The notes beneath the pieces were generated by a model that was not told where the DNA came from, ran no database searches, and saw nothing but the letters and a program-made list of their open reading frames with translations. Positions 1 through 6,217 of a DNA stretch of 37,379 bases are shown in pieces. This DNA is from Chloroflexi bacterium OLB13 (lineage in GTDB: Bacteria; Chloroflexota; Anaerolineae; Aggregatilineales; Phototrophicaceae). The position numbers and the translations under genes were made by a program. The stretch is taken from contig JZRA01000004.1 of NCBI GenBank assembly GCA_001567485.1, forward strand, positions 1 to 37,379. Reading direction: 5' to 3'. Every line of letters begins with the position of its first letter. Within the stretch, counting starts at the first letter, position 1.

Positions 1-21
1 CCGTGCGTTTTTAACGCTCGG
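1..21. repeat. 20-21 nt imperfect palindrome, copy 1
   Basis: CCGTGCG, five T, then AACGCTCGG. It recurs at 161-180 with one T fewer. Each copy folds on itself (GCGTT against AACGC, with outer CCG against CGG and one T-T mismatch). The sequence after the repeat differs between copies, so only the palindrome is shared. The family is unknown; it may be a REP-like element or part of a structured untranslated RNA. The left edge of the window hides what precedes it. Confidence 0.6.
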
Positions 22-130
22 CTGAGTTGAAAGGAGGACGCTGCGAGCAGACGCCGGTTCAACGAATGAGCGGTCACGAGACTGGGGTCGGCTAGGTTAG
101 GGGTCGCATGATTTCATCAGCCACCCATTT

Positions 131-150
131 AGCCCCTTCAGTGGGCTTTG
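131..150 (+). terminator. Weak terminator-like hairpin
   Basis: AGCCC (131-135) pairs with GGGCT (143-147) around a 7-nt loop and is followed by only three T. It could end a transcript entering from the left or be part of a structured RNA spanning 1-180. The stem is short and the T-run weak, so this is tentative. Nothing else recognisable lies between 1 and 230, and no tRNA fold was found there. Confidence 0.2.
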
Positions 151-160
151 AACCTATTGG

Positions 161-180
161 CCGTGCGTTTTAACGCTCGG
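161..180. repeat. 20-21 nt imperfect palindrome, copy 2
   Basis: CCGTGCGTTTTAACGCTCGG, the same palindrome as at 1-21 but with a four-T centre. It lies 117 bp upstream of the epimerase start and is followed directly by CGCTCGCC, unlike copy 1. Two copies about 140 bp apart suggest a dispersed short repeat. Confidence 0.6.
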
Positions 181-296
181 CGCTCGCCGCGCTCGTCCCA
201 CCGCAGCCGGCATTCACCCAGTGCCGCACCTTGCCGCGCTTCCCGCAATCCGATACGATGACACGGTATTCGCACGCGCATCGAGAAGGAACACCT

Positions 297-1271
297 ATGA
301 CGCATGCCCTCATCACCGGCGGCGCTGGATTCGTCGGCAGCCATCTGGCCGAGAAGCTTATCGCGGCCGGCCAGACTGTGACCGTGATCGACGACCTCAG
401 CACCGGCCGGATGTCCAACCTCGCCAACCTCATCAAACACCCGCGCTTCCGCTTCGCCATCGAGGACATCCGTAACACGATCGTGCTCGACCGGCTCGTC
501 AGCGAGTGCGACATCATCTACCATTTGGCGGCGGCGGTCGGTGTCCAGAAGATCGTCAGCCACCCCATCGAGACCATCGAGATCAACATCGGCGGCAGCG
601 AGGTTGTGTTCAAGACCGCCGCGCGCTACCGCAAGAAGGTCATGCTGGCCTCCACCAGCGAGGTCTATGGCAAGGGGGTCAAGTTCCCGTTCGAGGAAGA
701 CGACGACAGCCTGCTGGGGCCGACAACACGCAGCCGCTGGTCCTACGCGGCGTCCAAGGCGATAGACGAATTCTTGGGGCTGGCATATCATAAGGAAGTC
801 GGGCTTCCGGTCACGGTGTTCCGGTTGTTCAACACGGTCGGCCCGCGCCAGAGCGGCCAGTACGGCATGGTGGTGCCGCGCTTCGTGCGCTGGGCGCTCA
901 ACCATCAGCCGATTCAGGTCTACGGTGATGGGCAGCAGCAGCGCTGTTTCGGCAACGTCTTCGATGTGGTCGACGCGATCAGCCGGCTGGCCGAGGTTGA
1001 GGACGCGGAGGGGCAGGTCTTTAACATCGGCAGCGACGAGGAAATCAGCATCGTGGGGCTGGCTGAGCGTGTGCGCGAACGCAGCGACAGCGCCAGCGAA
1101 ATCTCCCTGATCCCCTACGAGCAGGCTTATGAGCCGGGCTTTGAAGATTTTCGCCGCCGCGTGCCGAGTTTGGATAAGATCAAGCGCGTTATCGGCTGGC
1201 GCCCCACCACGGCGCTCGACACAACGATAGATCAAATCATTTCGTACATCCGGGAGAATCCCAATGGCTGA
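297..1271 (+). CDS. NAD-dependent sugar-nucleotide epimerase/dehydratase
   Basis: A 324-residue extended short-chain dehydrogenase of the NDP-sugar epimerase/decarboxylase type, cytosolic, probably acting on a UDP-, GDP- or dTDP-sugar for surface polysaccharide. The NAD-binding loop GGAGFVG spans residues 8-14, and the active-site pair YxxxK is Tyr150/Lys154 in YAASK. STSEVYG supplies the usual Ser/Thr near 120, and the RRRVPSLDKIK...GW tail is typical of the family. The ATG at 297 is chosen over an in-frame ATG at 258 and the open frame from 231, because AAGGA at 286-290 sits six bases before it and the Rossmann strand begins at once (MTHALITGG). The stop overlaps the next gene by eight bases, suggesting translational coupling. 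The family is clear; the substrate is not determinable from sequence. Confidence 0.93.
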   Translation: MTHALITGGAGFVGSHLAEKLIAAGQTVTVIDDLSTGRMSNLANLIKHPRFRFAIEDIRNTIVLDRLVSECDIIYHLAAAVGVQKIVSHPIETIEINIGGSEVVFKTAARYRKKVMLASTSEVYGKGVKFPFEEDDDSLLGPTTRSRWSYAASKAIDEFLGLAYHKEVGLPVTVFRLFNTVGPRQSGQYGMVVPRFVRWALNHQPIQVYGDGQQQRCFGNVFDVVDAISRLAEVEDAEGQVFNIGSDEEISIVGLAERVRERSDSASEISLIPYEQAYEPGFEDFRRRVPSLDKIKRVIGWRPTTALDTTIDQIISYIRENPNG

Positions 1272-1707
1272 GCTGACCCGCAAAGAGATCATCATGGTGC
1301 TGAACGGTTCGGGCAAACCCCGGCTTGCCGGTGTCGATCTTAGCCAAGAGAACTGCACGCGCCTCGACTTTGAGAACGGTAACCTGCGCGGGGCGAATCT
1401 GCGCGGTACCGTTTTGCGCGAGGCGATCCTGCGCAGCACCAACATGACTGGCGTCACCGCCGTTGGCGCCAATCTCCAGTTCGCCGATCTCAACACTGCG
1501 ATCTGCGTGGCCGCCGACTTCACCGTAGCGGCTCTGCAAGGCTCGCGCTTGACCGGTGTCGATCTGACCAACGCGAACGTCAGCGGGGCCAACCTGCAAG
1601 GCGCCAACATGACCGGCGCGAAGGTGCAGGGTCTGCGCTTCGACGCCGGCACGACATGGCCGGATGGCAAACAGGGCACCGCCGGCAATCCGAACGATTA
1701 CACCTAA
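1264..1707 (+). CDS. Pentapeptide-repeat protein
   Basis: A 147-residue protein whose residues 20-130 follow the A(D/N)Lxx five-residue periodicity (ANLRG, ADLNT, ANLQG, ANMTG), which folds as a right-handed quadrilateral beta helix. No enzymatic motif is present. Such proteins can mimic DNA or act as scaffolds, but nothing here specifies a role. The first 20 residues (LTRKEIIMVLNGSGKP) resemble a short helical cap. The C-terminus ends in a TTWPDG motif like that of the second pentapeptide gene at 12733-13338. The start ATG lies inside the end of the epimerase gene (8-bp overlap), so the two are probably one transcript. Confidence 0.9.
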   Translation: MAELTRKEIIMVLNGSGKPRLAGVDLSQENCTRLDFENGNLRGANLRGTVLREAILRSTNMTGVTAVGANLQFADLNTAICVAADFTVAALQGSRLTGVDLTNANVSGANLQGANMTGAKVQGLRFDAGTTWPDGKQGTAGNPNDYT

Positions 1708-1725
1708 GCCGTGGTGTGGGCGGTC

Positions 1726-2940
1726 TTACCCTTCGCCCGGCTCCAGCTGCACGACCAGCGTCTCCTCGCCGGCGGTCGCGAGGACGACGACGCCGTTTGT
1801 CCCCACGGTCAGCGGCTTGGTCTGACGACCTGTCGGCCCGAAGAAGCGCGGCCCGGCGTCTTCGATAATCTCCGAACCGAGCAAGATGGTTCCGGTGTCG
1901 TTCGGCTCGGCCAGCGCTACCAGATCGACGCCTGCTGATTCATCCTGCCGGCCTTCGACGATCAACAGCCCACCATCCGGCAGCCATCCCGCGCTGTGCA
2001 CGATCCGTCTCTGTGCCAGCGGCTGTTTCGCCGCGCGTTCGACGTCGATGATGGCGTATCCGTTGTCTTCGATGGGGCCGGTCTGACGGGTCTGGAGCAG
2101 TTGGTCGCGCACCGGCGTCAGCGCCAGTATCGACTGACCGTCGGGCGATACCGATACAGAGTAGTACGGCATGCGCTGCTGATTCGGCGTCGCCAGCAGC
2201 TTTGCCTCGTCGTCCTCGACAAAATGCGCCCACACGCCGGACAGTGGATGATCGAGCAAGTCCATCGCGTAGGCCAAAAACGATCCATCCGGCGCCCAAT
2301 CCATGTCCATCACAAATCCGCGACCATCGGGGACGATCGGGAGTTCAGTCATTGGCTCTGGTTCGCCGTCGGGCATCGTCAAAACCATAACCTGCGGCGC
2401 GCCTTCCATCCGAATGTTGTAGCGGACGAATGTCAGCCGTCCGTCAGGATGCCATGTCGGCGCGAGGTCGACAAATGCGGTGTCTGGCGCGTCGTCATTG
2501 ATGAGTCCGAGCGAGCCGTCGTACCTGTCGTTGGTGACATTCAAGAGCAGGCTCGTCATGACGTCGAACACCCAAATATCCGAGTCGCGGAAGAAGATGA
2601 GCGCCGGTTCGGTGAACGCGACATAGCGCTCGTCTGGCGACCAGCGGAACGTCTCAAAATCAGGGCGTGGCGTGTCATCACCCCACTGATCGCGAATATC
2701 GACGCAGTTGAGCTGAGTATCGGGCATGGCGTATACACAGAAGTCGAAACCGTCCGTGTGCAGCATCCGCGTGCCGCTGGGCGACAAATGTGCAGACGTA
2801 TTGCCCGGCGCGCTCAGGAGCGGAAGCCGTGCGGCGAGCGAGGCCGACAGGTTGGCCGGATCAAGTGGTGGGGTGTCTTGAGCGGCGACAGGAACGACGA
2901 GGATCCCTGCGAGTGCTGCAATGGCAATTATGCGGCGCAT
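1726..2940 (-). CDS. Secreted beta-propeller (TolB/WD40-like) protein
   Basis: A 404-residue exported protein. The ATG at 2940 is preferred over the frame's upstream start at 2985 because it begins a clean signal peptide (MRRIIAIAALAGILVVPVAAQD, cleavage near Ala20/21). The mature part repeats the TolB/PD40 blade motif six or so times: SPSGTRML, SPDERYVAF, HPDGRLTF, APDGSFLAY, SPDGQSILA and LPDGGLLI. Propellers of this kind bind proteins or ligands in the envelope; no catalytic domain is fused to it. It converges with the pentapeptide gene (18 bp between stops). An inverted repeat at 2951-2980 lies just upstream. The specific role is unknown. Confidence 0.85.
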   Translation of the reverse strand: MRRIIAIAALAGILVVPVAAQDTPPLDPANLSASLAARLPLLSAPGNTSAHLSPSGTRMLHTDGFDFCVYAMPDTQLNCVDIRDQWGDDTPRPDFETFRWSPDERYVAFTEPALIFFRDSDIWVFDVMTSLLLNVTNDRYDGSLGLINDDAPDTAFVDLAPTWHPDGRLTFVRYNIRMEGAPQVMVLTMPDGEPEPMTELPIVPDGRGFVMDMDWAPDGSFLAYAMDLLDHPLSGVWAHFVEDDEAKLLATPNQQRMPYYSVSVSPDGQSILALTPVRDQLLQTRQTGPIEDNGYAIIDVERAAKQPLAQRRIVHSAGWLPDGGLLIVEGRQDESAGVDLVALAEPNDTGTILLGSEIIEDAGPRFFGPTGRQTKPLTVGTNGVVVLATAGEETLVVQLEPGEG

Positions 2941-2950
2941 AGGTGATCTC

Positions 2951-2980
2951 ACGGTATAGAAGAATACTGACCAATACCGT
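2951..2980. promoter_or_regulatory. Inverted repeat upstream of propeller gene
   Basis: ACGGTAT at 2951-2957 and ATACCGT at 2974-2980 form a 7-bp perfect inverted repeat with a 16-nt spacer, 11 bp upstream of the ATG at 2940. On the minus strand TTGATA (five of six with TTGACA) lies a little further upstream, but no well-spaced -10 was found. It could be an operator or a 5'UTR hairpin. Confidence 0.3.
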
Positions 2981-3066
2981 AGCACACTTTATCAAGCCGC
3001 GTGCGTCATCTACGGGGCGCTCTCATCGGTTTCCTGACGACTGACACCTGAAACCTGCCTCTGTCT

Positions 3067-3987
3067 CTACGGTGTGTTGATCTCGCGGCGCACGGTCTCA
3101 AGAAGCGTCTCGGCGCGGAGCTGCGCCAGCGAATAACACGGCCCGCCGAGCTGTTCAGCCAGCTTGCTCGCTAAACCCTGATCGAACGCAATATGCTCCA
3201 TGTTGATCGTGACCGTGCGGATATCGTGCTCTTTGATCTGCCGCGCGATGCGATGCGCCTCTTCTTGCGGAGACAGCGACGTTGACAGGCTGACGTTGCC
3301 CGCGCCGTCGGTGAGTAGAATCATCAGCGGCATGACGTCGGGATTATTGGTCTTCTCGCGCGTGATCGTGTCGTAGCTCAGCAGCAGGCCGGCCGAAAGC
3401 GGTGTCTTTCCACCGACGGGGATGTCGGCCAGCGCGTGCTTGGCGAGGATGACCGAGTTGGTCGGCGGCAGTACGAGCGTAGCGCGATCCTTCTGGAACA
3501 CGACCAGCCCGACACGATCACGGCGTTGGTAGGCGTCGGTCAGCAGCGACATAATCGCGCCTTTGGTGGCCTGCATGCGCTCGGCGACCGCCATCGACCA
3601 TGAGGCGTCGACGACGAACAGGATCAGATTGGCGGCGCGGCGGACGCGCACCTTACGATAGAGATCGCTTTTGCGCAGGGCATAAGCCATGCCGGTCTCG
3701 GCTTTTTGCTGTGCGCGTGCCTTCTGATGCACGGCCGCGGCGCGCAGCGTGGCGTCAAAGGCGATGTCGTTGTTCTTGCCGTTGGCGGGTCGGGCCTGCA
3801 CATAACGTCCGCGCTTACGGTCGGTGCGCGTGCGCGAACGGCGGCCGGACTGCCGGCGCGTGATCTTGTCGACCTGCGATTGCAGCTTACGCGGGGCGAA
3901 CTCGACGTCACTATCGACCTTCTGGCCGCCTTCCCACCAGTGGCTTTCCTGCGCGCCCTGAAACGGATTCTGCGGCGCGGCCTGCAT
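3067..3987 (-). CDS. ChlD/CobT-like VWA domain (3' half of a frameshifted chelatase gene)
   Basis: 306 residues from the first ATG in this frame, but probably translated as the C-terminal part of the gene beginning at 5150. Residues 115-290 form a von Willebrand A domain with the MIDAS motif DASWSM and the later TDGAG, the integrin-I-like domain of magnesium and cobalt chelatase medium subunits. Before it is a basic, Arg-rich linker (RRQSGRRSRTRTDRKRGR) and an acidic/Pro stretch usual for ChlD. No Shine-Dalgarno precedes the ATG at 3987. The frame is open upstream through the A9 run at 4041-4049, adding a 19-residue linker beginning KSQPVTESGD. A -1 shift there gives a 694-residue AAA+-linker-VWA protein. 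Independent initiation is possible but less likely. Confidence 0.85.
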   Translation of the reverse strand: MQAAPQNPFQGAQESHWWEGGQKVDSDVEFAPRKLQSQVDKITRRQSGRRSRTRTDRKRGRYVQARPANGKNNDIAFDATLRAAAVHQKARAQQKAETGMAYALRKSDLYRKVRVRRAANLILFVVDASWSMAVAERMQATKGAIMSLLTDAYQRRDRVGLVVFQKDRATLVLPPTNSVILAKHALADIPVGGKTPLSAGLLLSYDTITREKTNNPDVMPLMILLTDGAGNVSLSTSLSPQEEAHRIARQIKEHDIRTVTINMEHIAFDQGLASKLAEQLGGPCYSLAQLRAETLLETVRREINTP

Positions 3988-4014
3988 ATCTTTGACGTCG
4001 GGATTCTGCTCAGC

Positions 4015-4040
4015 GTCCCCGGATTCCGTTACCGGTTGAC
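4015..4040 (-). other. Candidate stem-loop just after the slippery run
   Basis: On the minus strand GTC (4040-4038) and CCGG (4035-4032) can pair with CCGG (4022-4019) and GAC (4017-4015), leaving a small internal loop and a 9-nt apical loop. It starts immediately after the A9 tract. Hairpins at such sites can stimulate frameshifting, although the usual spacer is 5-9 nt and this one is modest in strength. Confidence 0.3.
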
Positions 4041-5150
4041 TTTTTTTTTGCCGTCCGCGGCTTCTTGCTGAGTGGTGGTCTGCGAGTCGCTGTCCGCGTC
4101 GCCTTCGCCCATCTCAGACTCAAGCTGATCCATCTGCGCGTCGAGCGTGCTGAGGTCAAACTTGGCATCGGCGAACGGGCCGCGCTTGAGGCGATGCGGC
4201 ACCGCTAACTCGAACGCGATACGGATGTCCTCGCGGCTGACCTGACGCCGGCCGTTGAACGCCGCATTGGCGCGCGCCGCCTTGAGGATCACCAGATCGG
4301 CGCGGTGGCCGTCGATATGCAGCTGGCTGGTCATCAGCGCGATCAGGCGCAGGTCTCCACGGGTATACTGCACCTCATCGACCAGCGCACGGGCCGCCGT
4401 GATGCGGTCGGCAAGGGCCTTTTCTTCCGGCGCCCAGTGATCGAGGAAACTCTGCGGCTCGTCCTCGAAGGCGATGTGGCGTTCGAGGATTTCGACGCGC
4501 GCGCCGGCCTCTTCAATCCCCTCAACTTCGACCGACAGCGCGAAGCGATCGAGGAGCTGTGGCCGCAGATCGCCCTCCTCCGGGTTCATGGTGCCGACAA
4601 GGATGAAGCGGGCCGGGTGGCTGAAGCTGATGCCCTCGCGCTCAACGACGTTGATGCCCATCGCGGCGCTGTCAAGCAGCAGATCGACCACATGGTCATC
4701 CAGCAGGTTGACCTCGTCCACGTACAGGATGCCACGGTTCGCAGAGGCCAGCACGCCGGGTTCAAAATGCCGTTCGCCGCGCTGGATCGCCTTCTCGATG
4801 TCAAGCGTGCCGACAACGCGATCCTCGGTGGCGCTCACCGGCAGATCGACGAAGCGGATGCGGCGCTTCTCGGTGGGGATAGCGTCGGTAGGGGTATCGG
4901 TGTAGCGTTCACGGCTGATGTCCGACCACGTAGCGGGGCTGTGGGGATCGTCGTTGAACGGTGAGTCGGCGATGACGTCGACCTCAGGCAGCAGGGCCGC
5001 AAGAGCGCGCGCGGCGGTTGATTTTCCCGTGCCGCGTTCCCCCCGGATGAGCACGCCGCCAATGCGCATGTCGACCGCGTTGAGGATCAACGCACGCTTC
5101 ATACGCTCCTGCCCAACGATAGCCGTAAACGGGTAGACGAACCGTGCCAT
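4029..5150 (-). CDS. AAA+ chelatase subunit (ChlI/BchI-like; 5' half of a frameshifted ChlD-type gene)
   Basis: In frame it encodes 373 residues: the ATPase motor that drives metal insertion into a tetrapyrrole, magnesium for chlorophylls or cobalt for B12. Walker A is GERGTGKS (37-44), Walker B is ILYVDEVNLL (near 145-155), and sensor/arginine motifs are VGTMNPEEGDLRPQLLDRF. The opening (PFTAIVGQERMKRALILNAVD) is typical of ChlI and the N-terminus of one-piece ChlD. Termination in frame gives a ChlI-sized small subunit ending DGKKKVNR. A -1 slip on nine A at 4041-4049 would fuse it to the VWA frame. No CobN/ChlH large subunit or B12 gene lies nearby, so the metal is undecided. A good promoter lies at 5189-5217. 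Confidence 0.9.
   Translation of the reverse strand: MARFVYPFTAIVGQERMKRALILNAVDMRIGGVLIRGERGTGKSTAARALAALLPEVDVIADSPFNDDPHSPATWSDISRERYTDTPTDAIPTEKRRIRFVDLPVSATEDRVVGTLDIEKAIQRGERHFEPGVLASANRGILYVDEVNLLDDHVVDLLLDSAAMGINVVEREGISFSHPARFILVGTMNPEEGDLRPQLLDRFALSVEVEGIEEAGARVEILERHIAFEDEPQSFLDHWAPEEKALADRITAARALVDEVQYTRGDLRLIALMTSQLHIDGHRADLVILKAARANAAFNGRRQVSREDIRIAFELAVPHRLKRGPFADAKFDLSTLDAQMDQLESEMGEGDADSDSQTTTQQEAADGKKKVNR
4041..4049 (-). other. A9 slippery tract (predicted -1 frameshift site)
   Basis: Nine consecutive A on the coding (minus) strand, read in frame as three Lys codons four codons before the in-frame stop. A -1 slip after the second Lys (residue 369) enters the VWA frame with no intervening stop. 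The tract can support ribosomal slippage (A AAA AAA) or polymerase slippage. A one-base sequencing error in the homopolymer is the main alternative. Confidence 0.7.
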
Positions 5151-5188
5151 ACGCTGCCATCCATTCAGAAATTGTTGAATGCAATGCC

Positions 5189-5217
5189 ATTATAGGAGGG
5201 CAGGGCAGGCGCGACAA
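5189..5217 (-). promoter_or_regulatory. Sigma70-type promoter for the chelatase gene
   Basis: On the minus strand TTGTCG (5217-5212) is separated by 17 nt from a perfect TATAAT (5194-5189), 38 bp before the chelatase ATG at 5150. Spacing is ideal, with four of six matches at -35 and six of six at -10. It gives the chelatase its own promoter, separate from the CARF-HTH gene upstream. Confidence 0.6.
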
Positions 5218-5277
5218 TGGCCGATGCAAACCATCATGAACGGGATTTCTCGGTGCTGCAGCACGCGCTCACGCCGG

Positions 5278-6081
5278 CTAACCGCTGTTGCGCAGGAAGT
5301 CGACCAGTAGGCGCTTCTTGTCTTTCACATGCTCGCCGGAGTCGAGGAACGCTACCAGCTTGCCATAAACGCTGCTCAACTGATTGTCGATGGTGCGCGG
5401 GGATTTGCCCAGCACAAGCGCCAGCTGACCGTTGGTGGAGTAGGGATGCTTCATCAGCGTTTCGACGACATTGCGCTCCTCGTCGCTGAGCTTCACCATG
5501 AACAGTGTGCGTGCGTCGCGCCGAAGGGTGAGGAACTCCTCAACGTTTTCCGGGGCCATGCCCGGCGCGAAGCGCGCGGCGACCAGCGGCAGATCGACCA
5601 ACTGGACGTGCCGGCGCTCACGCGATTTGATGTGGAATTTGCCCGGGGCGATCACGTGGTCAGGCGACAGCACCACCCATACCCGGTCGGCGTGGCCGAA
5701 CAGCGCTCCGGCGGCCAGCGTCGCGTAGATGCTCATCGGCTTGTGTCCGCTTGAGACCAGCAGATGCACGGTGCAGTGCTGCTTCAGCTCGCGCAGGGTG
5801 TTATACAGGTGCTTGAAATAACCCTCTGCCGCTTCACGCGTGGTGATCTCGGACAGGGGACGACCGTCGGCGTGCCGCACTTCGCGCCACTCGACAGGAA
5901 TCGAATAGTCCGTGTCGAGGACGCTTTTGAGTGACGCATAGGCGTCGGCGAGATTTGCCGCGCGTGGATCCGTATGAATGATGATTGAACGATGAATGTG
6001 AACCGAGTCCATGAGCGCGTCGAGCGCAACTGTGATGGCCTCTGGCTGCTGGCCCAGCGTGGCTACAAATACATCAGTCAT
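5278..6081 (-). CDS. CARF-like protein with C-terminal LuxR-type helix-turn-helix
   Basis: 267 residues. The N-terminal 180 or so look like a CARF/ring-nuclease Rossmann domain. The opening strand and turn VATLGQQPEAITVAL (6-20) match the CARF motif I pattern (TxGxxPxxxxxAL). SSGHKPM (110-116) occupies the place of the (A/T)GG(R/T)KxM ligand-binding motif of NE0113-, Csx1- and Csm6-type proteins. Residues 198-248 (LSDEERNVVETL...SPRTIDNQLSSVYGKL) match the LuxR/GerE DNA-binding helix-turn-helix. By analogy it would be a transcription factor controlled by a cyclic oligoadenylate or related nucleotide. No cas gene or CRISPR array is in the window. The HTH is the firmer half; the CARF call rests on motifs. 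Confidence 0.72.
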   Translation of the reverse strand: MTDVFVATLGQQPEAITVALDALMDSVHIHRSIIIHTDPRAANLADAYASLKSVLDTDYSIPVEWREVRHADGRPLSEITTREAAEGYFKHLYNTLRELKQHCTVHLLVSSGHKPMSIYATLAAGALFGHADRVWVVLSPDHVIAPGKFHIKSRERRHVQLVDLPLVAARFAPGMAPENVEEFLTLRRDARTLFMVKLSDEERNVVETLMKHPYSTNGQLALVLGKSPRTIDNQLSSVYGKLVAFLDSGEHVKDKKRLLVDFLRNSG

Positions 6082-6114
6082 TCAGTAACCGTTGCTGTCC
6101 TAATGCCAATACAG

Positions 6115-6130
6115 ATATTGTACTCAATAT
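6115..6130. promoter_or_regulatory. Palindrome upstream of the CARF-HTH gene
   Basis: ATATTG (6115-6120) and CAATAT (6125-6130) form a perfect 6-bp inverted repeat around TACT, 34 bp before the ATG at 6081. On the minus strand TACAAT, a near -10 hexamer, lies within it, so a bound protein would cover the promoter. A second palindrome, ATGCGCAT, is at 6147-6154. An autoregulatory site for the HTH protein is an inference. Nothing else is seen in the gap up to 6217. Confidence 0.35.
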
Positions 6131-6217
6131 ACTGCGCGTCTCAGTGATGCGCATGAGTAGTATTACCTAAATTCGCGTGTGATTGTTAGGCCAGCGAGGA
6201 TGCGTGGCTTCAGCGCG

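Noticed and set aside
107..125. CTGATGA on the minus strand (114-120), the hammerhead ribozyme core heptamer
   Set aside because: No GAAAC box follows a second stem and no cleavage-site helix can be drawn; a seven-base match alone is expected by chance.
138..1688. Long minus-strand frame of 516 codons
   Set aside because: It lies antisense to the epimerase and pentapeptide genes, both of which have clear family motifs and Shine-Dalgarno or overlap support; the frame is a by-product of GC-rich codon use.
1996..2946. Plus-strand frame of 316 codons
   Set aside because: Antisense to the beta-propeller gene, which has a signal peptide and repeated blade motifs; this frame has neither.
4029..4060. 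Treating the chelatase as a pseudogene broken by a frameshift
   Set aside because: Both halves are otherwise intact, the offset falls exactly on a nine-A slippery run, the upstream product alone is a complete small-subunit size, and programmed slippage is known in this gene family. A sequencing error remains possible and is noted in the finding.
5278..6217. Possible CRISPR array or cas genes around the CARF-like gene
   Set aside because: No regularly spaced direct repeats and no cas-like reading frame were found in the flanks; neighbours are a chelatase and a glycoside hydrolase.
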